Origin: Roseicyclus salinarum | GTDB lineage: Bacteria > Pseudomonadota > Alphaproteobacteria > Rhodobacterales > Rhodobacteraceae | Assembly (NCBI RefSeq): GCF_029624655.1 | Contig: NZ_JARRSA010000001.1 | Coordinates: 62,001 to 126,000, forward strand | Direction: 5' to 3' | DNA: 64,000 bases | In this document: positions 48,580 to 60,477 of the stretch, in pieces | How the letters are laid out: each line of letters opens with the position of its first letter | Position numbering within the stretch: the first letter of the stretch is position 1 | The notes under the pieces: generated by a model | The model's database searches: none | What the model was told of the DNA's origin: nothing | What the model saw: the letters and a program-made list of their open reading frames with translations, nothing else | Translations under genes and position numbers: made by a program

Positions 48580-51500
48580 CTATTCGGCGGCCATGCCCGG
48601 GGTCAGACCCTCGAGCGTGTCCTCCAGTTCGTCCGCACCGGCCTGAAGCGCGGCGAGCGTCGCCTCGTCGGGTTGCCAGTAATCGCGTTCGAATGCTTCG
48701 AGCAGGCGGTTCGCCATCCGGGCAGACGCCTGCGGGTTCAGTTCTGCCATCCGGCGGCGCATTTCCTCGTCGAGGACGAACGTCTCGGACAGTCTCTGGT
48801 AGATCCAGGGATCCACCTGGCCGGTCGTTGCCGACCAGCCCAGCGTGTTCGTCACCTGCGCCTCGATCTGGCGAACGCCCTCGTGGCCATGCTTCAGAAG
48901 ACCTTCGAACCACTTGGGGTTCAGGCTTCTCGCGCGGGTCTCGAGCGCGACCTGCTCCTGCAGGGTGCGCACCTTGCCCTCGCCGCGCGTCTGGTCGCCG
49001 ATGAAGACCGGGGCCTCGCGCCCGCCCTTCGCCCGCTTGACCGCCCGCGAGATGCCGCCGAGCGTGTCGAAGTAATGATCGACCGTGGTGACGCCCAGCT
49101 CGACGCTCTCGAGGTTCTGGTAGGCGAGATCGACGTCCTTCAGCGCGGATTGCAGAAGGCCGGCGTTCTTGTGCGCCTTGCCGTCACGGCCATAAGCGAA
49201 GGACTTGCGGGCCTCGTAGGCGTCGGCCAGCTCGTCCTCCTCTCCCCACGCGCCGGAATCAACCAGAGCGTTCACGTTTGAGCCATAGGCCCCCTCGGCG
49301 TTCGAGAAGACGCGCAGGCTCGCCTCGTCGAGGCCGACGCCCATCTTCGCGGCGTAGTCGAGCGAATGGGCGCGGACGAAATTCATCTCCGAGGGCTCGT
49401 CGGCCGTCGCGGCCTTCCAGGCAGCTTCGGCCAGCATCCGGGTCTGCAACGGCAAAAGGTCCCGGAAGATGCCCGAAAGGGTCATCACGACGTCGATCCG
49501 TGGGCGACCGAGCTCCGCCAGCGGGATCAGGTCCGCGCCGCAGAGCCGCCCGTAGCCGTCGAAACGCGGCCGCGCGCCCATCAGCGCAAGCGCCTGGCTG
49601 ATCGGCCCGCCATCCGACTTGATGTTGTCCGACCCCCAGAGAACCAGCGCGACGGATCGCGGCATCTCGCCCGCAGCCTCGATCAGGCGCTGCGCCTGCT
49701 TCGCGCCGTCGCGAAGGGCGAAGGCCGTGGGCATCCGGAACGGATCGAAGGCATGGATGTTGCGCCCCGTGGGCAGAACCTCGGGTGACCGGATCAGGTC
49801 GCCACCCGGCACCGGCTCGATGTAGTGGGCCGAAAGCGCCCGCATCAGGCCGGTCAGCTCGGTCTCCTGCCGCAGCAGATGCTCGATCCGCGCGCGCGTC
49901 TCGGGGTCCGTCTGGGCCATGACGCGCAGGTGCTCCTGCAGCTCGGTCTCGGCGATCGGCCGGCCGACGACATGCAGGCCGTCGGGGATCAGCGCGTCCT
50001 CCGTCTCGAGGAGCGTCAGCCACAGACGGTCGGGATCGCGCTCGGCAAGGTCCACCGCCTCGGCCTGGGCCTCGATCAGGGCCGCAAGCTCGCCGCGCTC
50101 GGGCGCGTCGGGGGCGAAACCGCGCCAGCGCGTCAGGCTGTCCTTCAGCTCCGACAGCCCCTTGTAAAGACCCGCCGAGGCAAGCGGCGGCGTCATGTGC
50201 GTGATCGTCACGGCGTTCGAACGGCGCTTGGCGAGCGTCGCCTCGGACGGGTTGTTGGAGGCGTAGAGATAGACGTTCGGCACTTCGCCGATCAGCCGGT
50301 CCGGCCAGTCCCGCGCGCCAAGGCCGGCCTGCTTGCCCGGCATGAATTCCAGCGCGCCATGCATCCCGAAATGCAGAAGCACGTCGGCCCGGTAGGTGTT
50401 GCGCAGCCACATGTAGAAGGTGGCGAACGCGTGCGTCGGCGCAAACCCCTTCTCGAACAGAAGGCGCATCGGATCGCCCTCGTATCCGAAGGTCGGCTGA
50501 ACGCCCACGAAGACGTTTCCGAAATGCCGGCCCAACACGAACACGCCGCGCCCGTCGGACTGGATCTTGCCCGGCGCGGGTCCCCACACGGCCTCGATCG
50601 CCTTGAGCGGCGGGGTCGTGCGCACGATCGTGTCGGCATCGACATGGGCCGCGACGTTGGCCTCCTGCCCGTACTGACGTGCGTTGCCCTTCAGGACCAT
50701 GTGGCGCAGGTCGTCGACCGAGGCCGGAACCTCGACTTCGTAGCCCTCGGCCTTCATGCGGGTCAGCGTGTTGAAAAGACTCTCGAAGACGCTGAGGTAC
50801 GCCGCGGTGCCGACGGCGCCCGCGTTGGGCGGGAAGCCGAACAGGACGATGCCAACCTTCTTCTCGGCATTGGCCTTGCGCCGCAGAAGCGCGAGGCGCC
50901 GGGTCTTCTCGACAAGGCTGTCGATCCGCTCGAGGCAGGGCGCCATCGCCTTGGTATCGGAAGCGAGAGGACAGTTGTAGGAACACCCTTGGCAACCCTC
51001 GACGCCGTGGCGGCCACCGAAGACCGTCGGGTTCGTCGCTCCATCGATTTCGGGCAGCGCCACCAGCATCGTCGTCTCGACCGGACCGAGGCCGCCATGC
51101 GAGGACGCCCATTGGCCAAGGGTCTGGAACTCGATCGGGTGCGCCGCGATGTAGGGCACGTCCAGCCCCTTCAGGACCGTCACCGCCGCATCGCTGTCGT
51201 TGTAGGCCGGGCCGCCGATCAGGCTGAAGCCGGTCAGCGACACCAGCGCGTCGATGCGGCCGCCAGCGAAATACGCCTCGATGGCCGGGCGTCCGTCGAG
51301 GCCGCCCGCGAAGGCGGGGACGACGGCAAGCCCCGCCGCCTGCATCTTGCGGATGACGCCGTCGTAGTGGCCCGTGTCCGATGCAAGAACGTAGCTGCGC
51401 ATCATCAGAAGACCGACCGTCGCCACCGGGTTCTCCGGGTTCGGCAGATCGCCCACGTCGGTCACGATGCGATGCCCCGGCAGATCGGGATGGTAGAGGC

Positions 51501-52149
51501 CGACATCGGGATAATCGATCGGCGCCTCGGCGCGCGCGCCCCGGAACGCCCGGTCGCGGCCGTAGCTTCCGACGAGAAAACGCACCATCTGCTCGACGTT
51601 GTCATCCGACCCGCCCAGCCAGTATTGCATCGTCAGAAACCAGGCGCGCAGATCCTGAGCCTTCCCGGGAATGAAGCGCAGGATCTTCGGCAGCCGGCGC
51701 AGCATCTTCATCTGCCGCTCACCGGACTCGGCCGAAGGCTCCCTCGAGCCGCGCAGCTTCTTCAGCAGCTTCATCGGCCCCGAGGCCGGCCGCCTCATGT
51801 CAAGCTCGCCCATGCGCGTCAGCTGCACGACTTCCTTCGCCGAGATCACGCCGATCATCGCGTCGCACTGCGGGCGCCGTGCCTCGAGGTCGGGCAGGAT
51901 CGCGGCGATGTGCTCCTCGATGAACAGGAGATTGGCCATGACGATATCGCCGTGGCGCACCGCAATCTTCGCCTCTTCCAGGGCGGCCGGGTTCTCGGCC
52001 CATTCCGCTGCGGCATGGACGGACACGCTCAGGCCCGGGAATTCTCCGGCCAGCCGTTCCGTGACGCGCGCGGCGGGGCCCGCCGCATGGGCGTCCAGCG
52101 TGACGATGACCACGCGGTAGCCCGGAATATGATCGCCATCACCTCGCAA
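48580..52149 (-). CDS. bchH: Magnesium chelatase subunit H
   Basis: BchH is the large porphyrin-binding subunit of the chelatase and a branch-point protein for bacteriochlorophyll. The 1189-residue length is normal. N-terminal residues include [21 protein letters not shown]. The CobN-like core includes [35 protein letters not shown] and [13 protein letters not shown]. No in-frame ATG gives a full start; TTG at 52149, with GAAGG before it, does. It overlaps the end of bchB by 11 bases. Confidence 0.95.
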   Translation of the reverse strand: MRGDGDHIPGYRVVIVTLDAHAAGPAARVTERLAGEFPGLSVSVHAAAEWAENPAALEEAKIAVRHGDIVMANLLFIEEHIAAILPDLEARRPQCDAMIGVISAKEVVQLTRMGELDMRRPASGPMKLLKKLRGSREPSAESGERQMKMLRRLPKILRFIPGKAQDLRAWFLTMQYWLGGSDDNVEQMVRFLVGSYGRDRAFRGARAEAPIDYPDVGLYHPDLPGHRIVTDVGDLPNPENPVATVGLLMMRSYVLASDTGHYDGVIRKMQAAGLAVVPAFAGGLDGRPAIEAYFAGGRIDALVSLTGFSLIGGPAYNDSDAAVTVLKGLDVPYIAAHPIEFQTLGQWASSHGGLGPVETTMLVALPEIDGATNPTVFGGRHGVEGCQGCSYNCPLASDTKAMAPCLERIDSLVEKTRRLALLRRKANAEKKVGIVLFGFPPNAGAVGTAAYLSVFESLFNTLTRMKAEGYEVEVPASVDDLRHMVLKGNARQYGQEANVAAHVDADTIVRTTPPLKAIEAVWGPAPGKIQSDGRGVFVLGRHFGNVFVGVQPTFGYEGDPMRLLFEKGFAPTHAFATFYMWLRNTYRADVLLHFGMHGALEFMPGKQAGLGARDWPDRLIGEVPNVYLYASNNPSEATLAKRRSNAVTITHMTPPLASAGLYKGLSELKDSLTRWRGFAPDAPERGELAALIEAQAEAVDLAERDPDRLWLTLLETEDALIPDGLHVVGRPIAETELQEHLRVMAQTDPETRARIEHLLRQETELTGLMRALSAHYIEPVPGGDLIRSPEVLPTGRNIHAFDPFRMPTAFALRDGAKQAQRLIEAAGEMPRSVALVLWGSDNIKSDGGPISQALALMGARPRFDGYGRLCGADLIPLAELGRPRIDVVMTLSGIFRDLLPLQTRMLAEAAWKAATADEPSEMNFVRAHSLDYAAKMGVGLDEASLRVFSNAEGAYGSNVNALVDSGAWGEEDELADAYEARKSFAYGRDGKAHKNAGLLQSALKDVDLAYQNLESVELGVTTVDHYFDTLGGISRAVKRAKGGREAPVFIGDQTRGEGKVRTLQEQVALETRARSLNPKWFEGLLKHGHEGVRQIEAQVTNTLGWSATTGQVDPWIYQRLSETFVLDEEMRRRMAELNPQASARMANRLLEAFERDYWQPDEATLAALQAGADELEDTLEGLTPGMAAE

Positions 52150-53731
52150 AGTGGGCCTTCGCCTCGTAGAGCGTATCGACGCTGATCTCGGTGACGCCGC
52201 GCTCGGCGGCGAACTTCTCGGTGTTCCGACGGGCCTTGCCCCGCACGAAGAACGGGATCTTCTTCAACTCGCGCTCGGCATCTGCCAGCCAGACGGTCAC
52301 GTCCGCGCCGGTCTCGCGCATGGGCTCCGGCGCCTCGTCCTTCATCTTTCCTTCAATACGCCCGGGGGTCTGGGGGGCTGGCCCCCCAGCCTCCGCCGCT
52401 TGCGTGGCGGCCGGCCGCCTGGCGTGCCCGCCGTGATGGCTGGCTCCCGCGTCGTCGTGAAACTCGAAATCCTCGCGGAACATCGCGAGAAGATGCTCCT
52501 CGAGGCCCATCACCAGCGGGTGGATCCAGGTGTCGAAAATGACGTTCGCACCCTCCCAGCCCATCTGGGGCGAGTATCGCGCGGGGAAGTCCTGAACGTG
52601 GACGGGGGCGGAGATCACGGCGCAGGGGATCCCGAGGCGCTTGCCGATGTGGCGCTCCATCTGCGTGCCGAGGATCATCTCGGGCGCGGCGTCCTCGATG
52701 GCCTTCTCGACCTCGAGATAGTCGTCGGTGATCAGCGCCTCGAGGCCGAACTCCCCGGCAAGCCGGCGGATGCCGCGGGCGAATTCGCGGTTGTAGCATC
52801 CAAGGCCGACGACGTCGAAGCCCATCTCGTCCCGGGCGATGCGGGCGGCGGCGCGAACATGCGTGGCGTCGCCGAACACGAACACGCGCTTACCGGTCAG
52901 ATAGGTCGAGTCGACGGACCTGGACCACCAGGGCTGACGCAGGCGCGACAGGTCCTTTTTCGGCTCCATACCGCAGATTCGAGCCACTTCGGCGACGAAG
53001 TCGTGTGTCGCGCCGACACCGATCGGGACCGTTCTGGTGTAGGGAATTCCAAGCGTCCGCTCCATGTGTCGGGCGGCCGTCTCGGCATGTTCGGGATACA
53101 TCAGCACATTGACATGGGCCTGGCCGAGCCGCGCGAGGTCATGCGGCGTCGCGTCGAACGGGGCCACGACGTTGATCCCGATCCCCATCTCGTAGAGCAG
53201 GCCCTTCACCTCCTCGATGTCGTCGCGATGGCGGAAGCCCAGCGCGAGAGGTCCGATGAGGTTGGCGGTGACGTCGGGCGTCCGGTCCATCGGGGCGGCA
53301 AGCGCCTTGACCAGCTGGTAGAATGTCTCGTCGGTGCCGAAGTTCTCCTTGCGCTGATAGGAGGGAAGCTCCAGCGCGACGACCGGCACGGGAATGTCCA
53401 TCGTCTCGGCAAGGCCGCCGGGATCGTCCTGGATCAGTTCGGCCGTGCAGGAGGCGCCGACGATCAGGGCCTGCGGCCTGAAGCGGTCGTAGGCGTCCTG
53501 GCAGGTCTTCTTGAAGATGCCGGCGGTATCCTCGCCCAGATCGCGACCCTCGAAGGTCGTGTAGGTGACGGGCGGGCGGTGGTCGCGCCGCTCGATCATG
53601 GTGAAGAGAAGATCGGCGTAGGTATCGCCCTGGGGGGCGTGCAGAACGTAGTGCAGCCCCTTCATCGCGGTCGCGACGCGCATCGCGCCGACATGCGGCG
53701 GGCCCTCGTATGTCCAGACGGTGAGCTTCAT
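52139..53731 (-). CDS. bchB: Dark-operative protochlorophyllide reductase subunit BchB
   Basis: BchB forms the catalytic BchNB complex that reduces ring D of protochlorophyllide. The 530-residue protein starts [18 protein letters not shown]. Asp36 lies in [12 protein letters not shown], the position of the unusual cluster ligand in Rhodobacter. The C-terminal PCP-reductase domain ([21 protein letters not shown]) is present. Between the domains, residues 434-464 are encoded by a copy of the dispersed repeat found elsewhere between genes. The frame stays open through it. Confidence 0.96.
   Translation of the reverse strand: MKLTVWTYEGPPHVGAMRVATAMKGLHYVLHAPQGDTYADLLFTMIERRDHRPPVTYTTFEGRDLGEDTAGIFKKTCQDAYDRFRPQALIVGASCTAELIQDDPGGLAETMDIPVPVVALELPSYQRKENFGTDETFYQLVKALAAPMDRTPDVTANLIGPLALGFRHRDDIEEVKGLLYEMGIGINVVAPFDATPHDLARLGQAHVNVLMYPEHAETAARHMERTLGIPYTRTVPIGVGATHDFVAEVARICGMEPKKDLSRLRQPWWSRSVDSTYLTGKRVFVFGDATHVRAAARIARDEMGFDVVGLGCYNREFARGIRRLAGEFGLEALITDDYLEVEKAIEDAAPEMILGTQMERHIGKRLGIPCAVISAPVHVQDFPARYSPQMGWEGANVIFDTWIHPLVMGLEEHLLAMFREDFEFHDDAGASHHGGHARRPAATQAAEAGGPAPQTPGRIEGKMKDEAPEPMRETGADVTVWLADAERELKKIPFFVRGKARRNTEKFAAERGVTEISVDTLYEAKAHFAR
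52340..52430 (-). repeat. Dispersed repeat inside bchB, copy 3
   Basis: The same module order occurs as in copies 1 and 2. CTTCATCTTTC...AATACGCC is followed by CGGGGGTCTGGGGGGC and a perfect 9-bp hairpin CTGGGGGGC/GCCCCCCAG (52370-52389) with a 2-base loop, then a GC-rich tail. Read on the minus strand it encodes part of the BchB linker in frame (around [20 protein letters not shown]). The ends are approximate. Confidence 0.8.
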
Positions 53732-53747
53732 GACGAAGCCCTGAGAT

Positions 53748-53770
53748 GCGTATTTTCGGAAAGATAAAGG
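53748..53770 (+). repeat. Short end-module of the dispersed repeat
   Basis: GCGTATTTTCGGAAAGATAA followed by AGG lies in the 46-base gap between bchN and bchB. It is the outer module of the larger repeat (GTATTT..AAGAT.AAG), present here without the hairpin and in the opposite orientation to the bchB copy. Confidence 0.6.
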
Positions 53771-53777
53771 ACGCAGG

Positions 53778-55543
<1,766 letters not shown>

Positions 55544-55597
55544 GAACGGTTCGATTCCTCCGGTCCGTGTTAGAAATCTGGTCCGTAAACGGCAGAG

Positions 55598-55615
55598 TGT
55601 CAATCAAAACTTACA
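55598..55615. promoter_or_regulatory. PpsR/CrtJ operator upstream of bchF
   Basis: TGTCAATCAAAACTTACA fits TGT-N12-ACA. On the minus strand it contains the TTGACA that would be the -35 of a bchF promoter, so it could control the whole bchFNBHLM-lhaA-puh-acsF-hemA run. Confidence 0.78.
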
Positions 55616-55740
55616 CTATTGGCGCAGGATATCTCGGCCATGCGATAAACGCGAATCTTCTCGGAAACTCTTGAAATCAAGGGCAGTCTGACCAATTCTG
55701 AAGCTGGAGAACGCTGCTACTTGGGGTCTGGGACGGGGTG

Positions 55741-55758
55741 TGTCAATTTCCTTTGACA
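55741..55758. promoter_or_regulatory. PpsR/CrtJ operator on the ppaA side
   Basis: TGTCAATTTCCTTTGACA is a full TGTC-N10-GACA match. It lies 143 bases centre to centre from the bchF-side site and about 100 bases upstream of ppaA. The gap between bchF and ppaA (316 bases) contains no gene and is filled by these two sites and promoters. Confidence 0.82.
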
Positions 55759-55859
55759 GCAGGATATGAATGGCCGAGACTGGGTCCAAACGCATTGCAC
55801 ACGATCCTGCGCTTTTCGGCACAACGACGCGAGACGTGGGCAAAACGCGGTGACCCAGC

Positions 55860-56681
55860 ATGAACATCGACCTTAACGGCGGAAGAGAGGCCACCCGGGC
55901 GGCGGCCAGCGGCGACGTCGTGGCTCATGCCGCCATCGCCGCCGCCGCGATGCTTCCTGGCCGCGATGCATCGCGCTTGGAGACGGCGGGCGTGGGCGGC
56001 ATGGGCGGGCGGATGCGCATCCTGTGCGACGCGTTCCTGTCGGAGCGCGACGAGATCCGGCACGAGATCCTGCGCCGCCTCAGGAGCGACCGTTTCGCCG
56101 TCGAGGACATCGTTGACCGCATCGTGCCGGAGGTGGCCCGCTGCCTCGGGCGGGGCTGGGCGGAGGACGAGATCAGCTTTGCGGACGTCACCATCGGGTC
56201 CGCGCGCCTGCAGGAGGCGGTCCGCGCCCTGCGGCTTAAGGATGGCGCGGGCCCTGCGGAGGGCCGCGGCGACGGGTCTGCGCGGCCGCGCCTGCTCCTG
56301 GTCGTGCCGAGGTTCGAAGAACACACGCTCGGGTCGTTCGTGGCGGCAGATCAGTTCCGCAGGCTGGGACTTCATGTCGACGTCGCGCTCGACCGGTCGC
56401 CCGGACAATTGGCCGAGGCGGTGCGCAAGAAACGCTATTCGATGGTCGGAATTTCGGTTGCAGGCCGCAGGAAGCTTGCATCGGCAAGGGAATTGGTAGA
56501 CACGATCCGGGCTTCGGCCACGCGGGTCACGCCGATCGTGCTGGGTGGGAGCATCTTGGAAAGCGAGACGAAACTGAAAGCCCTCACTGGCGTCGACCAT
56601 GTGACGAACGACGTGGAGACGGCCATCGGACTTTGCGGATTGGGCGGCTACGAAAGGGCTTTGGCGCATGTCGCGCCTTGA
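55860..56681 (+). CDS. ppaA: PpaA/AerR, cobalamin-binding antirepressor
   Basis: PpaA/AerR binds cobalamin and counteracts PpsR/CrtJ. The 273-residue protein has an N-terminal helical region (RIRRRLRSDRF-type helices). A C-terminal B12-binding domain follows, with RFEEHTLGSFVAADQFRRLGLHVDV, where His155 is in the position of the cobalt ligand, and ILGGSIL-like strand SIVLGGSILESE. It lies directly upstream of ppsR, the typical pairing, and shares the control region with bchF. Confidence 0.93.
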   Translation: MNIDLNGGREATRAAASGDVVAHAAIAAAAMLPGRDASRLETAGVGGMGGRMRILCDAFLSERDEIRHEILRRLRSDRFAVEDIVDRIVPEVARCLGRGWAEDEISFADVTIGSARLQEAVRALRLKDGAGPAEGRGDGSARPRLLLVVPRFEEHTLGSFVAADQFRRLGLHVDVALDRSPGQLAEAVRKKRYSMVGISVAGRRKLASARELVDTIRASATRVTPIVLGGSILESETKLKALTGVDHVTNDVETAIGLCGLGGYERALAHVAP

Positions 56682-56726
56682 TTGTCGCCGGAGGGGCGGA
56701 GGCGCTCCGGCAGGGAAGAATTGGTC

Positions 56727-58172
56727 ATGAACACGCGCGGAACAGACTTCTGGGATCAGCCGTCGGCCCCGCCCATCGGTCCGGAGCAATTCAACGAGAT
56801 CGTCACGACCGCGGCCGACCTCGCGATCGTGCTGGACACGGACGGCATGGTCCAGTCGGTCGTCACCAACCCCCTCAACCCTTCGCTCGGGCGGCTCGAT
56901 CATTGGAAGGGCCGCAACATCCGCGACTTCATGGCCGAGGACAGCCTGCCGAAGCTGGAGGCGCAGCTCGACGCCTACCGCCATGGCAGGAAGGCCAAAG
57001 TGGACGTCGTCGAGGTCAACCATTTCGACAACGCGAATTGGGAATTCCCGATCCGCTACACGATCCACAAGACCGGGAAACCCGACATCATCCTGATGCT
57101 CGGCCGTGACCTGCGCCCGATCGCCGAACTCCAGCACAGGCTTGTGAAGGCGCAGCTTGCGCTCGAGAAGGACTACGAGACGCATCGCGACTTCGAGACG
57201 CGCTACCGGGTGATCATGGAGACGGCGCGGGATGCGCTGATCCTGGTCGACGTGTCGTCCGGCCGCATCCTCGATCTCAACAGCACGGCCGCGGAACTTC
57301 TCGAGACCGAGGCCGACACGCTGACCGGCAGCGCCTTCACACAGGAATTCGACGGACGCCGCCGGGGCGAATTCATCGAGGGTCTCGTCTTCGCCGCGAA
57401 CGACGAGGCGTCCGATCAGGTCTCGGTGAGGGCGCGGCGGTCGCGGAAGGATGTCGTCATCCACCCAACGGTCTTCCGCGCCGCAGGCGACAGGATCCTG
57501 CTTTGCCGCGTCGAAGCCGCCGAGACGGCGGAAACGGTGGCCGCAGACCTGTCGCGGATGCTGAGCGCGCTCTACCGCGACGGGCCGGACGCGATGGTGT
57601 TCACGGATGCCCACGGCCTGATCCGGTCCGCGAACGAAGCCTTCCTGAACCTGACCGACGCGGGACAGCTTTCCGACGTGAAGGGCAAGTCATTCGCGGA
57701 CTTCCTCTCGCGCGGAAGCGTCGATCTGAAGGTCCTGATCGACAACGCGTCGCGCCAGGGCAAGATGCGGCTTTACTCGACCCGCCTCGAGGGGGCATTC
57801 GGCTCGCAGCTGACTGTCGAGATGTCGGCCACGCGCATCAACGGCACCGGCGCCGGTGGCTTCGCCTTCGTGCTGCGCGACACTTCCCGGCTGGAGGTGA
57901 TCCGCGAGCCGGTGATGCCCGTCCCTGCGGGTCCCGCGCCGATTTCCGACGATGCCATGCGCAACGTGATGGACCTTGTCGGCTCGGCGCCGCTCAAGGA
58001 CATCGTTTCGGCGACCACGGATGTCGTCGAGAAGATGTGCATCGAGACGGCGGTGGAGCTGACGAACAACAACCGGGTCGCCGCCGCCGAGATGCTCGGT
58101 CTTTCGCGCCAGTCGCTTTACGTCAAGCTGCGCAAGTACGGCCTTCTGAACCGGATGGACAGCAGCGACTGA
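56727..58172 (+). CDS. ppsR: PpsR/CrtJ, repressor of photosynthesis genes
   Basis: PpsR binds TGT-N12-ACA sites and represses bch, crt and puc genes under oxygen. The 481-residue protein has an N-terminal domain, two PAS domains and a C-terminal Fis-type helix-turn-helix (NNRVAAAEMLGLSRQSLYVKLRKYGL). Cysteines at residues 260 and 438 (ILLCRVE and VEKMCIE) match the two that form a redox disulfide in Rhodobacter sphaeroides. The ATG at 56727 was preferred over 56682, which lies one base after the ppaA stop. Confidence 0.96.
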   Translation: MNTRGTDFWDQPSAPPIGPEQFNEIVTTAADLAIVLDTDGMVQSVVTNPLNPSLGRLDHWKGRNIRDFMAEDSLPKLEAQLDAYRHGRKAKVDVVEVNHFDNANWEFPIRYTIHKTGKPDIILMLGRDLRPIAELQHRLVKAQLALEKDYETHRDFETRYRVIMETARDALILVDVSSGRILDLNSTAAELLETEADTLTGSAFTQEFDGRRRGEFIEGLVFAANDEASDQVSVRARRSRKDVVIHPTVFRAAGDRILLCRVEAAETAETVAADLSRMLSALYRDGPDAMVFTDAHGLIRSANEAFLNLTDAGQLSDVKGKSFADFLSRGSVDLKVLIDNASRQGKMRLYSTRLEGAFGSQLTVEMSATRINGTGAGGFAFVLRDTSRLEVIREPVMPVPAGPAPISDDAMRNVMDLVGSAPLKDIVSATTDVVEKMCIETAVELTNNNRVAAAEMLGLSRQSLYVKLRKYGLLNRMDSSD

Positions 58173-58212
58173 AGCCGCACGGGGCCGTGGCCGGTCAGGG
58201 ATTTTTTGCATC

Positions 58213-58230
58213 CGTAAACCAGATTTTACA
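58213..58230. promoter_or_regulatory. Imperfect PpsR-like site upstream of bchG
   Basis: CGTAAACCAGATTTTACA has CGT in place of TGT. It is 35 bases from the perfect site below, a spacing that could allow a second, weaker contact. It may be coincidental. Confidence 0.45.
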
Positions 58231-58231
58231 C

Positions 58232-58260
58232 TTGCCGAGTCATGTAGTGTCAACTTATCC
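58232..58260 (+). promoter_or_regulatory. Candidate bchG promoter
   Basis: TTGCCG (58232-58237) and TTATCC (58255-58260) have 17-base spacing. A start site 6-8 bases further on would coincide with the bchG ATG, so the mRNA could be leaderless. Confidence 0.45.
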
Positions 58261-58265
58261 TGACA
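58248..58265. promoter_or_regulatory. PpsR/CrtJ operator over the bchG start region
   Basis: TGTCAACTTATCCTGACA is a full TGTC-N10-GACA palindrome. It ends three bases before the bchG ATG and covers the candidate -10, so it would block the promoter. Confidence 0.82.
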
Positions 58266-58268
58266 CTC

Positions 58269-59189
58269 ATGAGCGCTGCGACCGACCTCGCCACATCCAC
58301 GGCAAGACATGTCCCCGAACCCCGGGCCGTGCTTGCGCTGCTGAAGCCGATCACTTGGTTTCCGCCGATGTGGGCGTATCTGTGCGGTGCGGTCTCGGCC
58401 GGCGTGGCGCCTTCGGGTCACTGGCTCACCCTGATGCTCGGCATCGTCCTCGCAGGCCCCATCGTCTGCGGGATGAGCCAGGCGGCCAACGATTGGTGCG
58501 ACCGTCACGTCGACGCGATCAACGAGCCCGACCGGCCGATCCCCTCGGGGCGCATTCCGGGACGCTGGGGCCTCTGGATCGCACTGGCGATGTCGGCACT
58601 TGCCGCGGTCATGGGCCTTGCGCTGGGGCCCTGGGGCTTCGGCGCGACGCTGGTGGCCATCGCGGCCGCCTGGGCCTACTCGGCGGAGCCCGTGCGGCTG
58701 AAGCGTTCGGGCCTCTGGGGTCCGGGGCTCGTCGGGCTCAGCTACGAAAGCCTGCCGTGGTTCACGGGCGCCGCCGTGCTTGCGGCAGGGGCGCCCTCGT
58801 GGCCCGTGATCATCGTCGCGGTCCTTTACGGCATCGGCGCGCACGGCATCATGACACTCAACGATTTCAAGGCGCTGGAAGGTGATCGCCAGACGGGCGT
58901 GAACTCGCTTCCCGTCACGCTCGGGCCCGAGCGCGCGGCGCGGCTTGCCTGCGTCGTCATGGCCATCCCGCAACTCGCCGTCTTCGCCCTGCTCTACGCG
59001 GTCTGGGACCGGCCTTGGCACGGGCTGGCCATCGCGGTGTCCCTCATCGCGCAGCTTTACGCGATGAAGGTTCTCCTGCGAGACCCGAAGGCCAAGGCGC
59101 CGTGGTACAACGGCGTGGGTGTCACGCTCTACGTTTCGGGCATGATGGTCACGGCCTTCGCCGTCCGCTCGCTGGAGGTGTGGCCGTGA
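58269..59189 (+). CDS. bchG: Bacteriochlorophyll synthase
   Basis: BchG attaches the geranylgeranyl or phytyl tail to bacteriochlorophyllide a. The 306-residue membrane protein of the UbiA family has both aspartate motifs, ANDWCDRHVDAINEPDRPIPSGR and NDFKALEGDRQTGVNSLP. The start has no ribosome site and lies three bases after a PpsR operator; no other in-frame start preserves the conserved VPEPRAVLALLKPITWFPP region with an upstream leader. The stop overlaps the next GTG (GTGA). Confidence 0.95.
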   Translation: MSAATDLATSTARHVPEPRAVLALLKPITWFPPMWAYLCGAVSAGVAPSGHWLTLMLGIVLAGPIVCGMSQAANDWCDRHVDAINEPDRPIPSGRIPGRWGLWIALAMSALAAVMGLALGPWGFGATLVAIAAAWAYSAEPVRLKRSGLWGPGLVGLSYESLPWFTGAAVLAAGAPSWPVIIVAVLYGIGAHGIMTLNDFKALEGDRQTGVNSLPVTLGPERAARLACVVMAIPQLAVFALLYAVWDRPWHGLAIAVSLIAQLYAMKVLLRDPKAKAPWYNGVGVTLYVSGMMVTAFAVRSLEVWP

Positions 59190-60475
59190 CGCTTTCCTGG
59201 CTTCAGATCGTCCGCCTCGGCTTCGTTCAGATGGCGCTGGGCGCGATCGTCGTCCTGATGACCTCGACGCTGAACCGGCTGATGGTGGTGGAGCTTGCGC
59301 TACCGGCCATCCTGCCCGGCTTTCTCGTGGCGCTGCATTACGGCATCCAGCTGACGCGGCCGCAATGGGGCTACAGGTCCGACACGGGCGGGCACAGAAC
59401 GCGCTGGATCGTCGGCGGCATGGCGGTTCTGGCGCTTGGCGGGCTGTCGGCATCATGGGGCGTCGTCGTGATGGAGACGCGGTTCGGGGCCGGGCTTGCC
59501 GTCTCGATCCTCGCCTATGCGGCGATCGGCGTGGGCGTTGGCGCTTCGGGAACCTCGCTTCTGGCGCTTCTGGCGACGGCGACGGCACCGCTGCGCAGAC
59601 CGGCGGCCGCGACGATCACCTGGCTGATGATGATCTTCGGCATCGCGGTGACGGCCGGCGTCTCGGGCCAGTTCCTCGACCCTTACACACCGCTTCGCCT
59701 GATGGAGGTCGTGGGCGTCGTCACCGCGCTGGCCTTCGCCGTCACCTGCGTCGCGGTCCGCGGCATCGAGCGGCGCGTCGTCGCCCGCCCGGAAACCGAG
59801 GGCGCGCCCTTCCTCGAGGGCCTTCGCGAGGTCTGGGCCGAACCCCGCGCCCGGCTTTTCACGCTGTTCGTGTTCCTCAGCATGACCGCCTACTTCATGC
59901 AGGAACTCATCCTCGAGCCCTATGCGGGCCTCGTCTTCGGCTTCACGCCGGGCCAATCGACCTCCCTGTCGGGGGCGCAGAACGGCGGCGTGTTCCTCGG
60001 GATGGTCGTCGTGGGCATCGCGGGAACCGCGTTGCGCATCGGCACGCTGCGGCAATGGGTCGTCGCGGGCTGCGCCGGATCTGCGGCGGCGCTCGTCCTG
60101 ATCACCAGCCTCGGCCAGATCGGCCCCGAGGCGCCGCTGGTGCCGGCGGTGGTGCTGATGGGCTTCTTCAACGGGATGTTCGCGGTCGCGGCCATCGGCA
60201 GCATGATGGCGCTGGCCGGCGAGGGCCGCCAGGCCCGCGAAGGCACGCGCATGGGGCTGTGGGGCGCGGCGCAGGCCATCGCCGCCGGGTTCGGCGGCCT
60301 TGTGGGCGCAGGTCTGGCCGATGCGATGCGGGCCGTCATGTCCGACCCCGGCGCATTCGGCACAGTCTTCATCCTCGAGGCGATCCTCTATGTCGCCTCG
60401 GCCTTCATGGCCGTCCGCATCATGGACCGCCGACCGCCCATGTCGCCCGCGGGCGCCGCAGTTCCGGGAGAATGA
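59186..60475 (+). CDS. PucC/LhaA-family membrane protein (ORF428-type)
   Basis: The 429-residue polytopic protein of the bacteriochlorophyll-delivery branch of the major facilitators has TSTLNRLMVVELALPAILPGFLVALHYGIQLTRPQWGYRSD. This type lies between bchG and bchP in Rhodobacter (ORF428), with unproven function in pigment handling. The start is GTG at 59186 overlapping the bchG stop. The end overlaps the bchP region. It is the second family member in the cluster besides lhaA. Confidence 0.88.
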   Translation: MTLSWLQIVRLGFVQMALGAIVVLMTSTLNRLMVVELALPAILPGFLVALHYGIQLTRPQWGYRSDTGGHRTRWIVGGMAVLALGGLSASWGVVVMETRFGAGLAVSILAYAAIGVGVGASGTSLLALLATATAPLRRPAAATITWLMMIFGIAVTAGVSGQFLDPYTPLRLMEVVGVVTALAFAVTCVAVRGIERRVVARPETEGAPFLEGLREVWAEPRARLFTLFVFLSMTAYFMQELILEPYAGLVFGFTPGQSTSLSGAQNGGVFLGMVVVGIAGTALRIGTLRQWVVAGCAGSAAALVLITSLGQIGPEAPLVPAVVLMGFFNGMFAVAAIGSMMALAGEGRQAREGTRMGLWGAAQAIAAGFGGLVGAGLADAMRAVMSDPGAFGTVFILEAILYVASAFMAVRIMDRRPPMSPAGAAVPGE

Positions 60476-60477
60476 CC

